From the NCBI GenBank assembly GCA_964490015.1, contig CAZBBA010000010.1, positions 1 through 64,000 on the forward strand: a stretch of DNA of 64,000 nt. Direction: 5' to 3'. Position 1 is the first letter of the stretch; each line of letters starts with the position of its first letter. A program made the position numbers and the translations under genes. Origin of the DNA: Perlabentimonas sp964490015 (GTDB taxonomy: Bacteria; Bacteroidota; Bacteroidia; Bacteroidales; Tenuifilaceae). Shown piece by piece: positions 1-7,874 of the stretch. Under the pieces are notes generated by a model. It ran no database searches and was not told where the DNA came from. It saw only the letters and a program-made list of their open reading frames with translations.

Positions 1-5
1 AGAAA

Positions 6-28
6 AGAGCCCATAGGGCTCTTTTTAT
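6..28. terminator. Intrinsic terminator after the acyl-CoA ligase gene
   Basis: A perfect 7-bp stem (AGAGCCC at 6-12, GGGCTCT at 16-22) encloses the loop ATA. Runs of T follow on the plus strand and runs of T (seen as AAAA at 3-6) follow on the minus strand, so it can act in both directions. It lies directly after the stop codon of the minus-strand gene and probably also ends a plus-strand gene outside the window. Confidence 0.85.
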
Positions 29-1723
29 TTAAGCTGGATTGGTATGCATATACCGTTTAATCTTGTGCGTTGGGGTTTTCTCGAACGGTTCTTGCTGTTC
101 AATTACCACATTGAGTTTTGAGAATGCAGCAACCTTAGAGTTCACATATTTTTTAATATCCTCAGTTATCTCCTTCACCTTTTCCTGAACCTGACTTTGC
201 ATATTGACTGCGGCCACTTTCATACCAGTATACTTGGCTTCAAGGGCTTCGTAGTTAAGAATCACTTTTGCTTCAAGTCTACCGCTAATCTCATATACCA
301 ACGATTCGAGTACCAGTGAGTGCGAGTTGATCACCTCTTCAATATCCTCGGGGTAGATATTTTCGCCACTTGGGCCCACTATCATATTCTTCAATCTGCC
401 TCTTAGCTCTAGAAATCCGTTACTATGAAGCACTCCAAGGTCACCAGTTTTTAGCCATCCATCCTCAGTAATCACTTCGTGGGTTAACTCTTCGTCCTTG
501 TAATACCCTTCCATAACATTAGCACCACGCACCCAAACCTCTCCTTCTCCGGTTTGTGGATTGGGGTTGTTGATCTTCATCTCCTGCCCAGGAAGGTTTA
601 TGCCTGCGCATCGAAATTTTGCCAGAGAGGGCGTGCAGCCCGAGAGTAAAGGCGATGTTTCGGTCATCCCGTACCCAATGGAGTAGGGAAATCCTCCTTC
701 AAAAAGGAATCTCTCAACATCGTACGATAGTTTGGCTCCGCCGATGCCAAAAAAATGAAGTTCACCGCCAAAGGTTTTCAGTAGTTTTTTTGCTGCAACC
801 TTATGCAAAATCTTCCTAAATGCGGCTACTTTATATAACCTAGCACTTAGATTGGTTGATGTTAGTTGGGGAAGTATCTTCGATTTGTATATTTTTTCAA
901 TTATCAGAGGCACCACAAGCATCATGGTGGGTTTAATTGCCTGCATGGCAGGCAAAAGAACTGGCGCTGTTGGTGGTTTTTGAAGGTAGTAAACGCATGC
1001 ACCACGCATGAGCGGCATTATAAATCCAATGGTACACTCGTAGGTGTGCGAAAGTGGCAACACGCTTATTAGCCTGTCGGTTTCAACAATGCTTTGAATT
1101 TGGAATGTTGAGAGACAGTTGGAAATAATGTTTTTATGGCTTAGCATAACACCCTTAGGTCGCCCAGTTGTGCCCGAAGTGTATATAATGGCAGCCAAAT
1201 CCTCTTCCATGGGATCGGGAACATCGAGTTCGGAAAAATCAATATTTACCACTGGCTCGGGTAACGTGTAGCCCATGGTTTGCTCTATACTTTCCTTGTC
1301 ATTTTCAATAACCTGAAAGTTATTCAACAGTATAACATCGGGTGAATCGAATTTCCCCGTGTTGGTTAATTTTTGGTGCTGCTTTGCCGAGATAAATATC
1401 GCTTTTGCCTGACTATGGCCTAAAATCTTTGTAACATCGCCCTGAGTAAAATCGGGCAGTATGGGTACAACCACTGCCCCCATGCAGGTTATCGACAAGT
1501 AGGCGATCCCCCAGTTTGGGCTATTTTCGCCCAGCAGGGCAACCCTATCGCCTTTTTGTATTCCAAGGGTGATAAGTAGGCTTGCCGTATTTCTAATGTG
1601 AATCGACAGCTCGTTGTACGAAACAGCTTTCTCCCCCACAAATGCCAACGAGGGTCTATCCGCATGGATAATCCTCGACTGACCAATTACGTCTCTTAAT
1701 GTTAATCTACTGTATGTCACCAT
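29..1723 (-). CDS. AMP-forming acyl-CoA synthetase (long-chain fatty acid--CoA ligase type)
   Basis: The 564-residue protein belongs to the ANL adenylating superfamily, which activates a carboxylic acid with ATP and then transfers it to CoA. The AMP-binding signature YTSGTTGRPKGVML is at about residues 181-194, GYGMTETSP at about 350, and the GWLKTGDLG hinge region followed by GRLKNMIVGPSGENIYPEDIE toward the C terminus. The length and the GENIYPEDIE motif fit the FadD/long-chain group rather than acetyl-CoA synthetases, but the exact chain length cannot be read from the sequence. The gene diverges from the tetR operon, with 241 bp between them, so the TetR protein could control it; that is inference. 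There is no signal peptide, so it is probably cytosolic or peripherally membrane-bound. Confidence 0.9.
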   Translation of the reverse strand: MVTYSRLTLRDVIGQSRIIHADRPSLAFVGEKAVSYNELSIHIRNTASLLITLGIQKGDRVALLGENSPNWGIAYLSITCMGAVVVPILPDFTQGDVTKILGHSQAKAIFISAKQHQKLTNTGKFDSPDVILLNNFQVIENDKESIEQTMGYTLPEPVVNIDFSELDVPDPMEEDLAAIIYTSGTTGRPKGVMLSHKNIISNCLSTFQIQSIVETDRLISVLPLSHTYECTIGFIMPLMRGACVYYLQKPPTAPVLLPAMQAIKPTMMLVVPLIIEKIYKSKILPQLTSTNLSARLYKVAAFRKILHKVAAKKLLKTFGGELHFFGIGGAKLSYDVERFLFEGGFPYSIGYGMTETSPLLSGCTPSLAKFRCAGINLPGQEMKINNPNPQTGEGEVWVRGANVMEGYYKDEELTHEVITEDGWLKTGDLGVLHSNGFLELRGRLKNMIVGPSGENIYPEDIEEVINSHSLVLESLVYEISGRLEAKVILNYEALEAKYTGMKVAAVNMQSQVQEKVKEITEDIKKYVNSKVAAFSKLNVVIEQQEPFEKTPTHKIKRYMHTNPA

Positions 1724-1898
1724 AATTACACCTTAAGGATTACTTGCCTCCTATTTAAACGAAGCGGCAAATATAGGTATTTAAACAGTTTCCTATTCGA
1801 AATGATTCAAAATCTAATGAACAATTTAGGTGATCGTTGTCAACATTTATCTTTTGGAATGAAAAGTTGATGTGGGGCTTGTTATTTTAATCAAAAAA

Positions 1899-1941
1899 AT
1901 ATACGAAAAAAATAAATAAATACAAAAAACGTATATATTTG
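1899..1941 (+). promoter_or_regulatory. tetR promoter with overlapping inverted repeat
   Basis: TATATTTG at 1934-1941 matches the Bacteroidota -7 box TAnnTTTG and lies 24 bp before the tetR ATG. ATATACG at 1899-1905 and CGTATAT at 1930-1936 form a 7-bp inverted repeat with a 24-bp spacer; the right arm overlaps the -7 box, as expected for an autoregulatory operator. No good -33 TTTG was found. The rest of the 241-bp divergent region shows no other clear element. Confidence 0.45.
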
Positions 1942-1964
1942 CAGTTGAAGTAATGTAATGGAAG

Positions 1965-2543
1965 ATGAAATTTAAGAGCACAAAACACAGGCAACTACTT
2001 GAAACAGCGAAGGAACTCTTTTGGAAGCACGGTTACAAACGTGTTACCATTGAGGAGATTTGTTCAAAGGCTAACGTTAGCAAGATGACATTTTATCGCT
2101 TTTTTCCCAATAAGATGGAGATTGCTAAGGCTGTTTTCGATATGGTAATTGATAAAGCAATTGATGATTTTAGGGAATTGATGCGCTCGAATTTGTCGGC
2201 TTCGGAAAAGATGCGGCGGATGCTGGAGGTGAAATTCCAAGGAACGAACGATATAAGCAAGGAGTTTATGATGGATTTCTACAACAACCCCGACCTTGAA
2301 GTATCGACCTACATCCAGCAACGCAGTAACCAAGTTTGGGCAAGTATTCTTGAGGATTTCCGCCAAGGTCAACGAGAGGGCTGGTTGCGAAGCGACTTTA
2401 AACCCGAAATGATCCTTATCTTTTCGAATAAAATCATGGAGTTGGTAAACGACGAAAAGGTGCTTGGCCTTTATGCTAACCCTCAGGAGTTGGTTATGGA
2501 GATTGCAAACTTTTTCACCTACGGCATATCGAACCATGAGTAA
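1965..2543 (+). CDS. TetR/AcrR family transcriptional regulator
   Basis: The 192-residue protein has the usual TetR N-terminal helix-turn-helix (about residues 8-55: ETAKELFWKHGYKRVTIEEI, then SKANVSKMTFYRFFPNKMEI), followed by an all-helical ligand-binding domain with no recognisable specificity. Such proteins normally repress adjacent genes until a small, often hydrophobic, ligand binds. Its stop codon overlaps the start of the next gene by 8 bp (ATGAGTAA), so it is translationally coupled to the outer-membrane protein and is probably the regulator of the ABC/LolA-like operon. It may also act on the divergent acyl-CoA ligase gene; a fatty-acyl ligand would then make sense, but this is inference. 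Confidence 0.9.
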   Translation: MKFKSTKHRQLLETAKELFWKHGYKRVTIEEICSKANVSKMTFYRFFPNKMEIAKAVFDMVIDKAIDDFRELMRSNLSASEKMRRMLEVKFQGTNDISKEFMMDFYNNPDLEVSTYIQQRSNQVWASILEDFRQGQREGWLRSDFKPEMILIFSNKIMELVNDEKVLGLYANPQELVMEIANFFTYGISNHE

Positions 2544-3663
2544 GGGTTATTTCATACTCCTTTTTTCTATCTTCTGGCCTTGTATTCTAGCTGGCCAGAA
2601 TAGGGATACCCTTAAATTCAAGGGGCAGCTATCGGCCTTGGGTAATTACAACCTTAGCCACAAAAACCTAATGCTGGGGGCACGTTACATCCCCGAGTTG
2701 AACTACCAGAAATTTCTAAAGTCAGGCCAAAGCCTCAACCTCGAAGTGTCGGGAAACTTGTATGGTACGATTCTCGATCAGCAGTCCGATGGCGATATTA
2801 AACCCTACAGGGCATGGATTCGATATGCTACCCCACAGTTCGAACTTAGAGCAGGTCTTCAGAAGATAAACTTTGGCTCGGCCACTTTGTTGCGTCCGCT
2901 AATGTGGTTCGACCAAATGGATCCGCGCGACCCTCTCCAACTCACGGATGGAGTTTGGGGTTTGCTGGGTAGATACTACTTCCTAAACAACGCCAATATC
3001 TGGATTTGGGGTCTTTATGGCAATAAGGATCCAAAAGGCTGGGAGGCTTTTGGATCGCACCCTCGTTATCCCGAGTTTGGGGGGAGGATTCAAATTCCCG
3101 TAGGAATTGGTGAGGCTGGAATCTCATTGCATCACCGTAGAGCAAAAGTCGAAAGTTTGTTCGATGTGCTGCCTTTTGATTTTGAAATGTACCAGGAGAA
3201 TAGGGTTGGTGTTGATGCAAAGATCGACTGGATAGTTGGCCTATGGGTAGAGGGCTCGTGGGTGAACAGCAGTAAGAATTTAGGTTTGCTCACAAACCAA
3301 ACCCTGCTTAATGTGGGTTGCGACTATACTTTTGGGGTTGGCAATGGGATATTGGCTGTTTACGAGCATTTGCTTGTCTCTTCGGATGTTAAGCCATTCG
3401 ATTTTGCATCACCGTTTCAGCTGTCGTTGCTCTCTGTGAGTTACCCTGTTAGCCTTTTCGATAATATCAGCACAATGTTTTACTACAGTTGGAACAGCAA
3501 CGATGTGTACAGCTTTTTGAGCTGGCAAAGGACTTACAATAAACTTTCGTTTCACCTAATGGCCTACTGGAATCCCGAAACATTTAACCTACCCCAACAA
3601 AACTTGGGCAGCAATATATTTGGAGGGAAAGGGATACAAGCAATGTTAGTATTTAATCATTAA
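2536..3663 (+). CDS. Outer-membrane beta-barrel protein of the ABC/LolA-like operon
   Basis: The start is set at the ATG at 2536, because this gives a clean signal peptide (MSKGYFILLFSIFWPCILAGQ); an upstream in-frame start at 2464 lies inside tetR. The mature part of about 355 residues is rich in alternating hydrophobic/aromatic strands and ends in LVFNH, typical of outer-membrane barrels. The segment GLQKINFGSATLLRP followed by a DPRDP motif resembles porin-like export families in which a strand-turn carries a W/N-rich signature, but I do not recognise the exact family. It is translationally coupled to tetR and is followed, after a repeat-containing gap, by the ABC ATPase, so it may be the outer-membrane partner or exit of that system. 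Confidence 0.7.
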   Translation: MSKGYFILLFSIFWPCILAGQNRDTLKFKGQLSALGNYNLSHKNLMLGARYIPELNYQKFLKSGQSLNLEVSGNLYGTILDQQSDGDIKPYRAWIRYATPQFELRAGLQKINFGSATLLRPLMWFDQMDPRDPLQLTDGVWGLLGRYYFLNNANIWIWGLYGNKDPKGWEAFGSHPRYPEFGGRIQIPVGIGEAGISLHHRRAKVESLFDVLPFDFEMYQENRVGVDAKIDWIVGLWVEGSWVNSSKNLGLLTNQTLLNVGCDYTFGVGNGILAVYEHLLVSSDVKPFDFASPFQLSLLSVSYPVSLFDNISTMFYYSWNSNDVYSFLSWQRTYNKLSFHLMAYWNPETFNLPQQNLGSNIFGGKGIQAMLVFNH

Positions 3664-3668
3664 ATAAT

Positions 3669-3775
3669 ATTGAACGTTGATGACACAGATACAAAGGATT
3701 GCCGCAAATTGCATTAAAAATTGTTTTTATCTGCGCCTATCAGTTCAATCAGCGTTATCTGCGTTCAAACAATAA
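3669..3775. repeat. Degenerate palindromic repeat in the barrel-ABC gap
   Basis: The 120-bp gap contains two arms of opposite sense. The left arm has TTGAACG...GATGACACAGATA and the right arm has TATCTGCG...CAATCAGCG...TATCTGCGTTCAA, around an AT-rich centre near 3711-3727. TTGAACG at the left edge pairs imperfectly with GCGTTCAA at the right edge. From memory, elements rich in ATCTGCGTT/AACGCAGAT are scattered through many Bacteroidota genomes, but copy number cannot be judged here. No gene is visible in it. Confidence 0.5.
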
Positions 3776-3783
3776 AAGGAAGC

Positions 3784-4476
3784 ATGCAAATCATTCAAAT
3801 CAACAATCTCACCAAGCGATTCCCCATGGGAAAGGGTGAGTTCACAGCCCTAAAGGGCATAAACCTTACTTTTGGTAAGGGCGAATTCGCAGGGCTTATC
3901 GGCCCCAGCGGTTCGGGAAAAACTACGCTGCTAAACATCATAGGCTCGCTCGATGTTCCATCGGATGGAGAGGCTCTGGTGCTAGGCAACTCCATAGGAC
4001 ACCTTAATGCCAAGCAGGCTGCAGCACTCCGTAAGGAGAACCTCGGATTTATCTTCCAGAGTTATAACCTGCTGCAGGTTCACACGGTATACGAGAATGT
4101 GGAGTTCCCCTTGCTGCTTCTGCACTACTCCGCGTCGGAGCGAAAACAGATGGTAATGGATGCGCTTGAGTGGGTAGGATTGACCGAAAAGGTTCACTCC
4201 AAACCCCCACAACTCTCTGGGGGCGAATGCCAACGAGTGGCCATAGCCCGCGCCATGGTTAAGCGTCCATCGCTAGTGCTGGCCGATGAGCCAACGGCCA
4301 ACCTCGATGCAGCCAACTCGCACAACGTACTTCAAACCATGGAGAAACTTAACCGCGAGTTGCAAACAACTTTCATCTTTGCAACGCACGATGAGAAGGT
4401 GATTAGCTACCTCCACCGAAAGATTTTCCTTTTCGATGGAAGGGTCGATAATGACGAGATAGTTAAATCGAACTAA
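3784..4476 (+). CDS. ABC transporter ATP-binding protein (LolD/MacB type)
   Basis: The ATG at 3784 is chosen because the protein then begins MQIIQINNLTKRF, as family members do; the longer frame starts inside the repeat. The 230-residue ATPase has Walker A GPSGSGKTTLL, a Q-loop at FIFQSYNLL, the ABC signature LSGGECQRVAIARAM and Walker B LVLADEPTANLD, then the H-loop in FATHD. The close similarity to LolD/MacB/FtsE ATPases indicates a partner of FtsX-like permeases that drives extraction or mechanotransmission rather than classic import. It is 10 bp upstream of the first permease. Lipoprotein or lipid trafficking is the best guess for its role. Confidence 0.93.
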   Translation: MQIIQINNLTKRFPMGKGEFTALKGINLTFGKGEFAGLIGPSGSGKTTLLNIIGSLDVPSDGEALVLGNSIGHLNAKQAAALRKENLGFIFQSYNLLQVHTVYENVEFPLLLLHYSASERKQMVMDALEWVGLTEKVHSKPPQLSGGECQRVAIARAMVKRPSLVLADEPTANLDAANSHNVLQTMEKLNRELQTTFIFATHDEKVISYLHRKIFLFDGRVDNDEIVKSN

Positions 4477-4486
4477 TTCCATTGCC

Positions 4487-5662
4487 ATGAAACTAGCAAT
4501 AAAACTGGCATACCGTAATCTCATTGGCGCAGGGCTACGCACCTGGCTCAATGTGATTGTGCTTTCGTTCTCCTACGTTATCATCATCTGGATGAATGGG
4601 GTGATGATTGGTTGGGAGGAGCAGGCCAAGCACGACATGACCGACTGGCAAATTGGCGGGGGTCAATACTGGCATCGAACATACGATCCATTTGACCCGT
4701 TTACCCTGGCCGATAGCCATGCCCCTGTTCCCAGCGAGTTTAGCGATGCGGTTAAACAGGGAGATATCATGCCAATGCTAATTGTGCAGGGAACTCTTTA
4801 TCCACAGGGGCGCATGCAGTCCATTGCCATAAAAGGTGTTGAGCCGCATCAATCTGTACTGAGGCAGCCTACCCATAAACTCGACACGGTTGTGGATGGC
4901 ATCCCCGCCATTATTGGTGCCATGATGGCGCACGACATGTCGCTCCAAAAAGATGACAGAGTTACCCTTCGCTGGCGCGATGCCAACGGCACTTTCGATG
5001 CTGCCACAGTGGTTATTGTAGATGTTTTTGCTACCAACGTTCCGGTTGCTGAAAATGGTCAAATTTACATCAACCTGAAGCAATTACAGGAGATGACTCT
5101 ACTGCCCAACCATGCCACCATGCTCACACTAAGGGACAGCAAAGTTAAGGCAGTTGAAGTTGACGGTTGGATTATTAGAACAAAGGATGATCTTACCAAA
5201 TCGGTTGACGATTTAATTAAAACCAAAACCGCTGGATTGTCAATATTCTACTTCATCTTGTTGCTTCTGGCCATGCTGGCCATTTTCGACACTATGGTAC
5301 TATCCATATTCCGCAGGCAAAAGGAGATTGGAACATACGTGGCTCTGGGTTATACACGACGCGAAGTTGTTGGACTATTTACTGTTGAGGGTGCCATGTA
5401 CTCCATTCTAGCAGCCCTGGTTGGTGTAGCATACGGATTCCCTTTTCTTGCATGGCAAGCCAAGGTGGGCTGGACTATGCCCATCGATGTGAGCGAGTTG
5501 GGTATGGCCATTGCTCAAACGCTATATCCTGTATACAGCCTGGGCTTGGTGATTACCACCGTTTTGATTGTGGTTTTAACCACCACCATTGTAAGTTACT
5601 GGCCATCAAGGAAAATTGCCAAGATGAACCCAACGGAGGCGTTGAGGGGAAAAATTCAGTAG
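4487..5662 (+). CDS. FtsX-like ABC transporter permease 1
   Basis: The 391-residue protein has one N-terminal transmembrane helix (about residues 18-38), a large periplasmic region (about 40-245), then three C-terminal helices (about 248-275, 295-325, 345-375). This is the MacB_PCD plus FtsX topology. The cytoplasmic coupling segment FRRQKEIGTYVALGYTRREV before the third helix and the C-terminal KIAKMNPTEALRGK are classic for the family. It follows the ATPase by 10 bp and pairs with the second permease, suggesting a LolC/LolE-like heterodimer. The periplasmic domain does not let me name a substrate. Confidence 0.9.
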   Translation: MKLAIKLAYRNLIGAGLRTWLNVIVLSFSYVIIIWMNGVMIGWEEQAKHDMTDWQIGGGQYWHRTYDPFDPFTLADSHAPVPSEFSDAVKQGDIMPMLIVQGTLYPQGRMQSIAIKGVEPHQSVLRQPTHKLDTVVDGIPAIIGAMMAHDMSLQKDDRVTLRWRDANGTFDAATVVIVDVFATNVPVAENGQIYINLKQLQEMTLLPNHATMLTLRDSKVKAVEVDGWIIRTKDDLTKSVDDLIKTKTAGLSIFYFILLLLAMLAIFDTMVLSIFRRQKEIGTYVALGYTRREVVGLFTVEGAMYSILAALVGVAYGFPFLAWQAKVGWTMPIDVSELGMAIAQTLYPVYSLGLVITTVLIVVLTTTIVSYWPSRKIAKMNPTEALRGKIQ

Positions 5663-5684
5663 ATTGAAAATTGATTTGTTGTTG

Positions 5685-5762
5685 GTTGTCAGTTGTCGGT
5701 TTTTATTAACATGTAATCTATGTCGAATATCAACGCACAACTGACAACGCACAACTGACAAC
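5685..5762. repeat. Inverted and tandem repeat between the two permease genes
   Basis: The 113-bp gap holds GTTGTCAGTTGT at 5685-5696 and two inverted copies of it, ACAACTGACAAC at 5737-5748 and 5751-5762. The latter two lie inside a 14-bp tandem repeat (CGCACAACTGACAA at 5734-5747 and 5748-5761). The left arm could fold onto either right copy. It lies just before the second permease start and could lower readthrough; no open frame is seen. Confidence 0.65.
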
Positions 5763-5775
5763 TAAACGAAATCAT

Positions 5776-7047
5776 ATGATAAAATTCCTAATAAAAGGGC
5801 TACTTCGCGATAAAAGTCGTAGCAGGGTACCCGTAATAATAGTGTCTATTGGTGTAATGCTCACCGTGCTGATGAATGGCTACATCCGTGGCTTTATGGG
5901 CGACACCATTGAGGTAAATGCCAAGTTCACCAATGGCCATCTCAAGGTAATGACAAAGGCATACGCCGAAAATGCCAATCAGATACCTAACGATCTGGCG
6001 TTAACTGATGTTAGTGAACTGGTAGGGCAGATGAAGGAACAGTTGCCCGATATCCACTGGGCGCCGCGCATTCAGTTTGGCGGACTCGTAGATATACCCA
6101 ATGAGATTGGCGAAACCCGATCGCAGGGGCCAGCCATGGGGATGGGGATCGATATCCTTTCGGAGGATAGCAAAGAGGATGAACGGTTGAACCTATCGCG
6201 CTCATTGGTTCGTGGAAGGTTAATTCAAAACTCGGGTGAAGCCATTTTAAGCGAAGATTTTGCGCAAAAGCTGAATGTTGGGATTGGCGAGGAGATTACC
6301 CTTATTGGATCAACCATGAATAGTAGCATGTCCATGGATAATTTCACCTTGGTTGGTACTGTTACCTTTGGCGTCGAGGCAATTGATAGGGGAGCCATTG
6401 TTCTTGATATTGAGGATGCGAGAGTAGCCCTCGACATGTACGATGCCGCTGGAGAAATACTTGGGTTTTTCACGGAAGGGTTTTACGATAACGAGCGAGC
6501 ACTTAGGATTGCCAATGATTTTAACGCTAATCACCTAGAGGACGATGAGTATGCCCCAGTAATGAAAGCTCTTGGTCAGCAGGGAGCAATGGGACAGTAT
6601 GTCGCACTAACCGATGTGTGGTCTGTTTACATCTCAATGGTATTCGTTTTTGCCATGTCGCTGGTGCTATGGAATGCCGGTTTGCTGGGTGGTTTACGTC
6701 GATATGGCGAGGTGGGCATCCGCATTGCCATGGGCGAGGAGAAGGGACACGTGTATCGTACTATGATTTACGAATCGATCTTTATTGGTATTGCAGGTTC
6801 AGTTGTGGGAACCGCATTTGGGCTCTTCTTTGCATGGCTAATCCAAACTTATGGTATTGATATCACTGGGATGATGGAGGGCAGCTCCATGATGCTTCCA
6901 ACGCACATTAGAGCCAGAATTGCGCCTACTGATTTTTATATCGGTTTTATTCCCGGTTTGTTCTCAACAATTCTTGGAACCATGCTATCTGGGATTGGTA
7001 TATACAAACGGCAAACGGCAAAACTTTTCAAAGAGTTGGAGGCGTAA
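5776..7047 (+). CDS. FtsX-like ABC transporter permease 2
   Basis: The 423-residue permease has the same plan as its upstream partner: an N-terminal helix (about residues 17-35), a periplasmic domain, and three C-terminal helices starting around residue 285. The coupling segment RRYGEVGIRIAMGEEKGHVYRTMIYE sits between the second and third helices. The periplasmic part is methionine-rich in two places (a stretch GPAMGMGIDI and another with MNSSMSMD), which may matter for substrate contact. It differs enough from permease 1 to suggest a heterodimer. It lies 113 bp after permease 1, the gap being filled with repeats, and 27 bp before the LolA-like gene. Confidence 0.9.
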   Translation: MIKFLIKGLLRDKSRSRVPVIIVSIGVMLTVLMNGYIRGFMGDTIEVNAKFTNGHLKVMTKAYAENANQIPNDLALTDVSELVGQMKEQLPDIHWAPRIQFGGLVDIPNEIGETRSQGPAMGMGIDILSEDSKEDERLNLSRSLVRGRLIQNSGEAILSEDFAQKLNVGIGEEITLIGSTMNSSMSMDNFTLVGTVTFGVEAIDRGAIVLDIEDARVALDMYDAAGEILGFFTEGFYDNERALRIANDFNANHLEDDEYAPVMKALGQQGAMGQYVALTDVWSVYISMVFVFAMSLVLWNAGLLGGLRRYGEVGIRIAMGEEKGHVYRTMIYESIFIGIAGSVVGTAFGLFFAWLIQTYGIDITGMMEGSSMMLPTHIRARIAPTDFYIGFIPGLFSTILGTMLSGIGIYKRQTAKLFKELEA

Positions 7048-7074
7048 GATCATTATCAGAACAATCAAAAAATA

Positions 7075-7815
7075 ATGAATATGAAAATAATTCAAACAAT
7101 AGCAGTTGTGCTGTTGGCTCTATCGGGGGCAGCCCAACCAAGTGCCGATGCAATCCTCGACAGGGTCGATAGGAATATGTCGTCCGAGAATCGGATTATG
7201 GAATCCTCGATGACAATACACGGCCGGCGCAGCAGCCGAACCATGACCATGCGCAGTTACGGCGTGGGCGAAACAAAAGCCTACACCGAATACCTAGCGC
7301 CAGCTCGCGAGCAGGGCACCAAGATGCTTAAGTTGGAGAACCAGCTTTGGATTTACTCCCCATCAACCGACCGAACCATTCAACTCTCGGGTCACATGCT
7401 GCGCCAATCGGTAATGGGATCGGATCTGTCGTACGAGGATATGATGGAGGATCGTAAGCTTACCGATATCTATAGCGCTTTAGTTACAGGCGAGGAGGTA
7501 ATCGACGGCAGGAAAACCTACGTTTTGGAGCTTACTGCTAAAGTAGATGATGTGAACTACCACTCCCGCAAGGTTTGGATAGACACTGAACGCTACGTTC
7601 CGCTGAAGGAGGAACTCTTTGCCAAGAGCGGGCAGCTGCTAAAACGTACAACCCTAACCGATGTTAAGCAGATTGATGGCCGTTGGTTTCCCACAACCAT
7701 GGTATATAAGGATATGCTTAAGCAAGGCGAGGGCACCGAGTTCCGAATTACCAGCATTAAGTTTAACCAGTCAATTCCAGAGCATATCTTCACAAAGGCT
7801 GTTCTGAGGAGGTAA
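7075..7815 (+). CDS. LolA-like outer-membrane lipoprotein-sorting protein
   Basis: The 246-residue protein has a signal peptide (MNMKIIQTIAVVLLALSGAAQ) and then a single LolA/LolB-like fold of the type often annotated 'outer membrane lipoprotein-sorting protein' (the LolA-like group). The hallmarks are ADAILDRVDRNM, the strand NQLWIYSPSTDRTIQLSGHM, GSDLSYEDMMED, VWIDTERYVPLKEELF and DGRWFPTTMVYKDM. Such half-barrels carry acyl chains across the periplasm. Position as the last gene of the ABC/permease operon implies that it receives a hydrophobic cargo from the transporter and passes it toward the outer membrane, possibly to the barrel protein at 2536. The cargo is unknown. A second ATG at 7081 is an equally possible start. 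Confidence 0.88.
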   Translation: MNMKIIQTIAVVLLALSGAAQPSADAILDRVDRNMSSENRIMESSMTIHGRRSSRTMTMRSYGVGETKAYTEYLAPAREQGTKMLKLENQLWIYSPSTDRTIQLSGHMLRQSVMGSDLSYEDMMEDRKLTDIYSALVTGEEVIDGRKTYVLELTAKVDDVNYHSRKVWIDTERYVPLKEELFAKSGQLLKRTTLTDVKQIDGRWFPTTMVYKDMLKQGEGTEFRITSIKFNQSIPEHIFTKAVLRR

Positions 7816-7823
7816 GAGAGAAA

Positions 7824-7861
7824 AAAGAACCCGTATGTGTTTGCCCGTAAGGGTTCTTTTT
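7824..7861. terminator. Bidirectional terminator between convergent genes
   Basis: A 9-bp stem, AAAGAACCC at 7824-7832 with GGGTTCTTT at 7851-7859, is flanked by A-runs upstream and T-runs downstream. It separates the LolA-like gene (plus) from the symporter gene (minus) and can stop both. Confidence 0.85.
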
Positions 7862-7874
7862 TTGTAACTCAACT

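Noticed and set aside
2064..2537. 157-codon open frame on the minus strand across tetR
   Set aside because: It is the antisense of a clear TetR gene, has no domain signature and no own promoter; it is a shadow frame.
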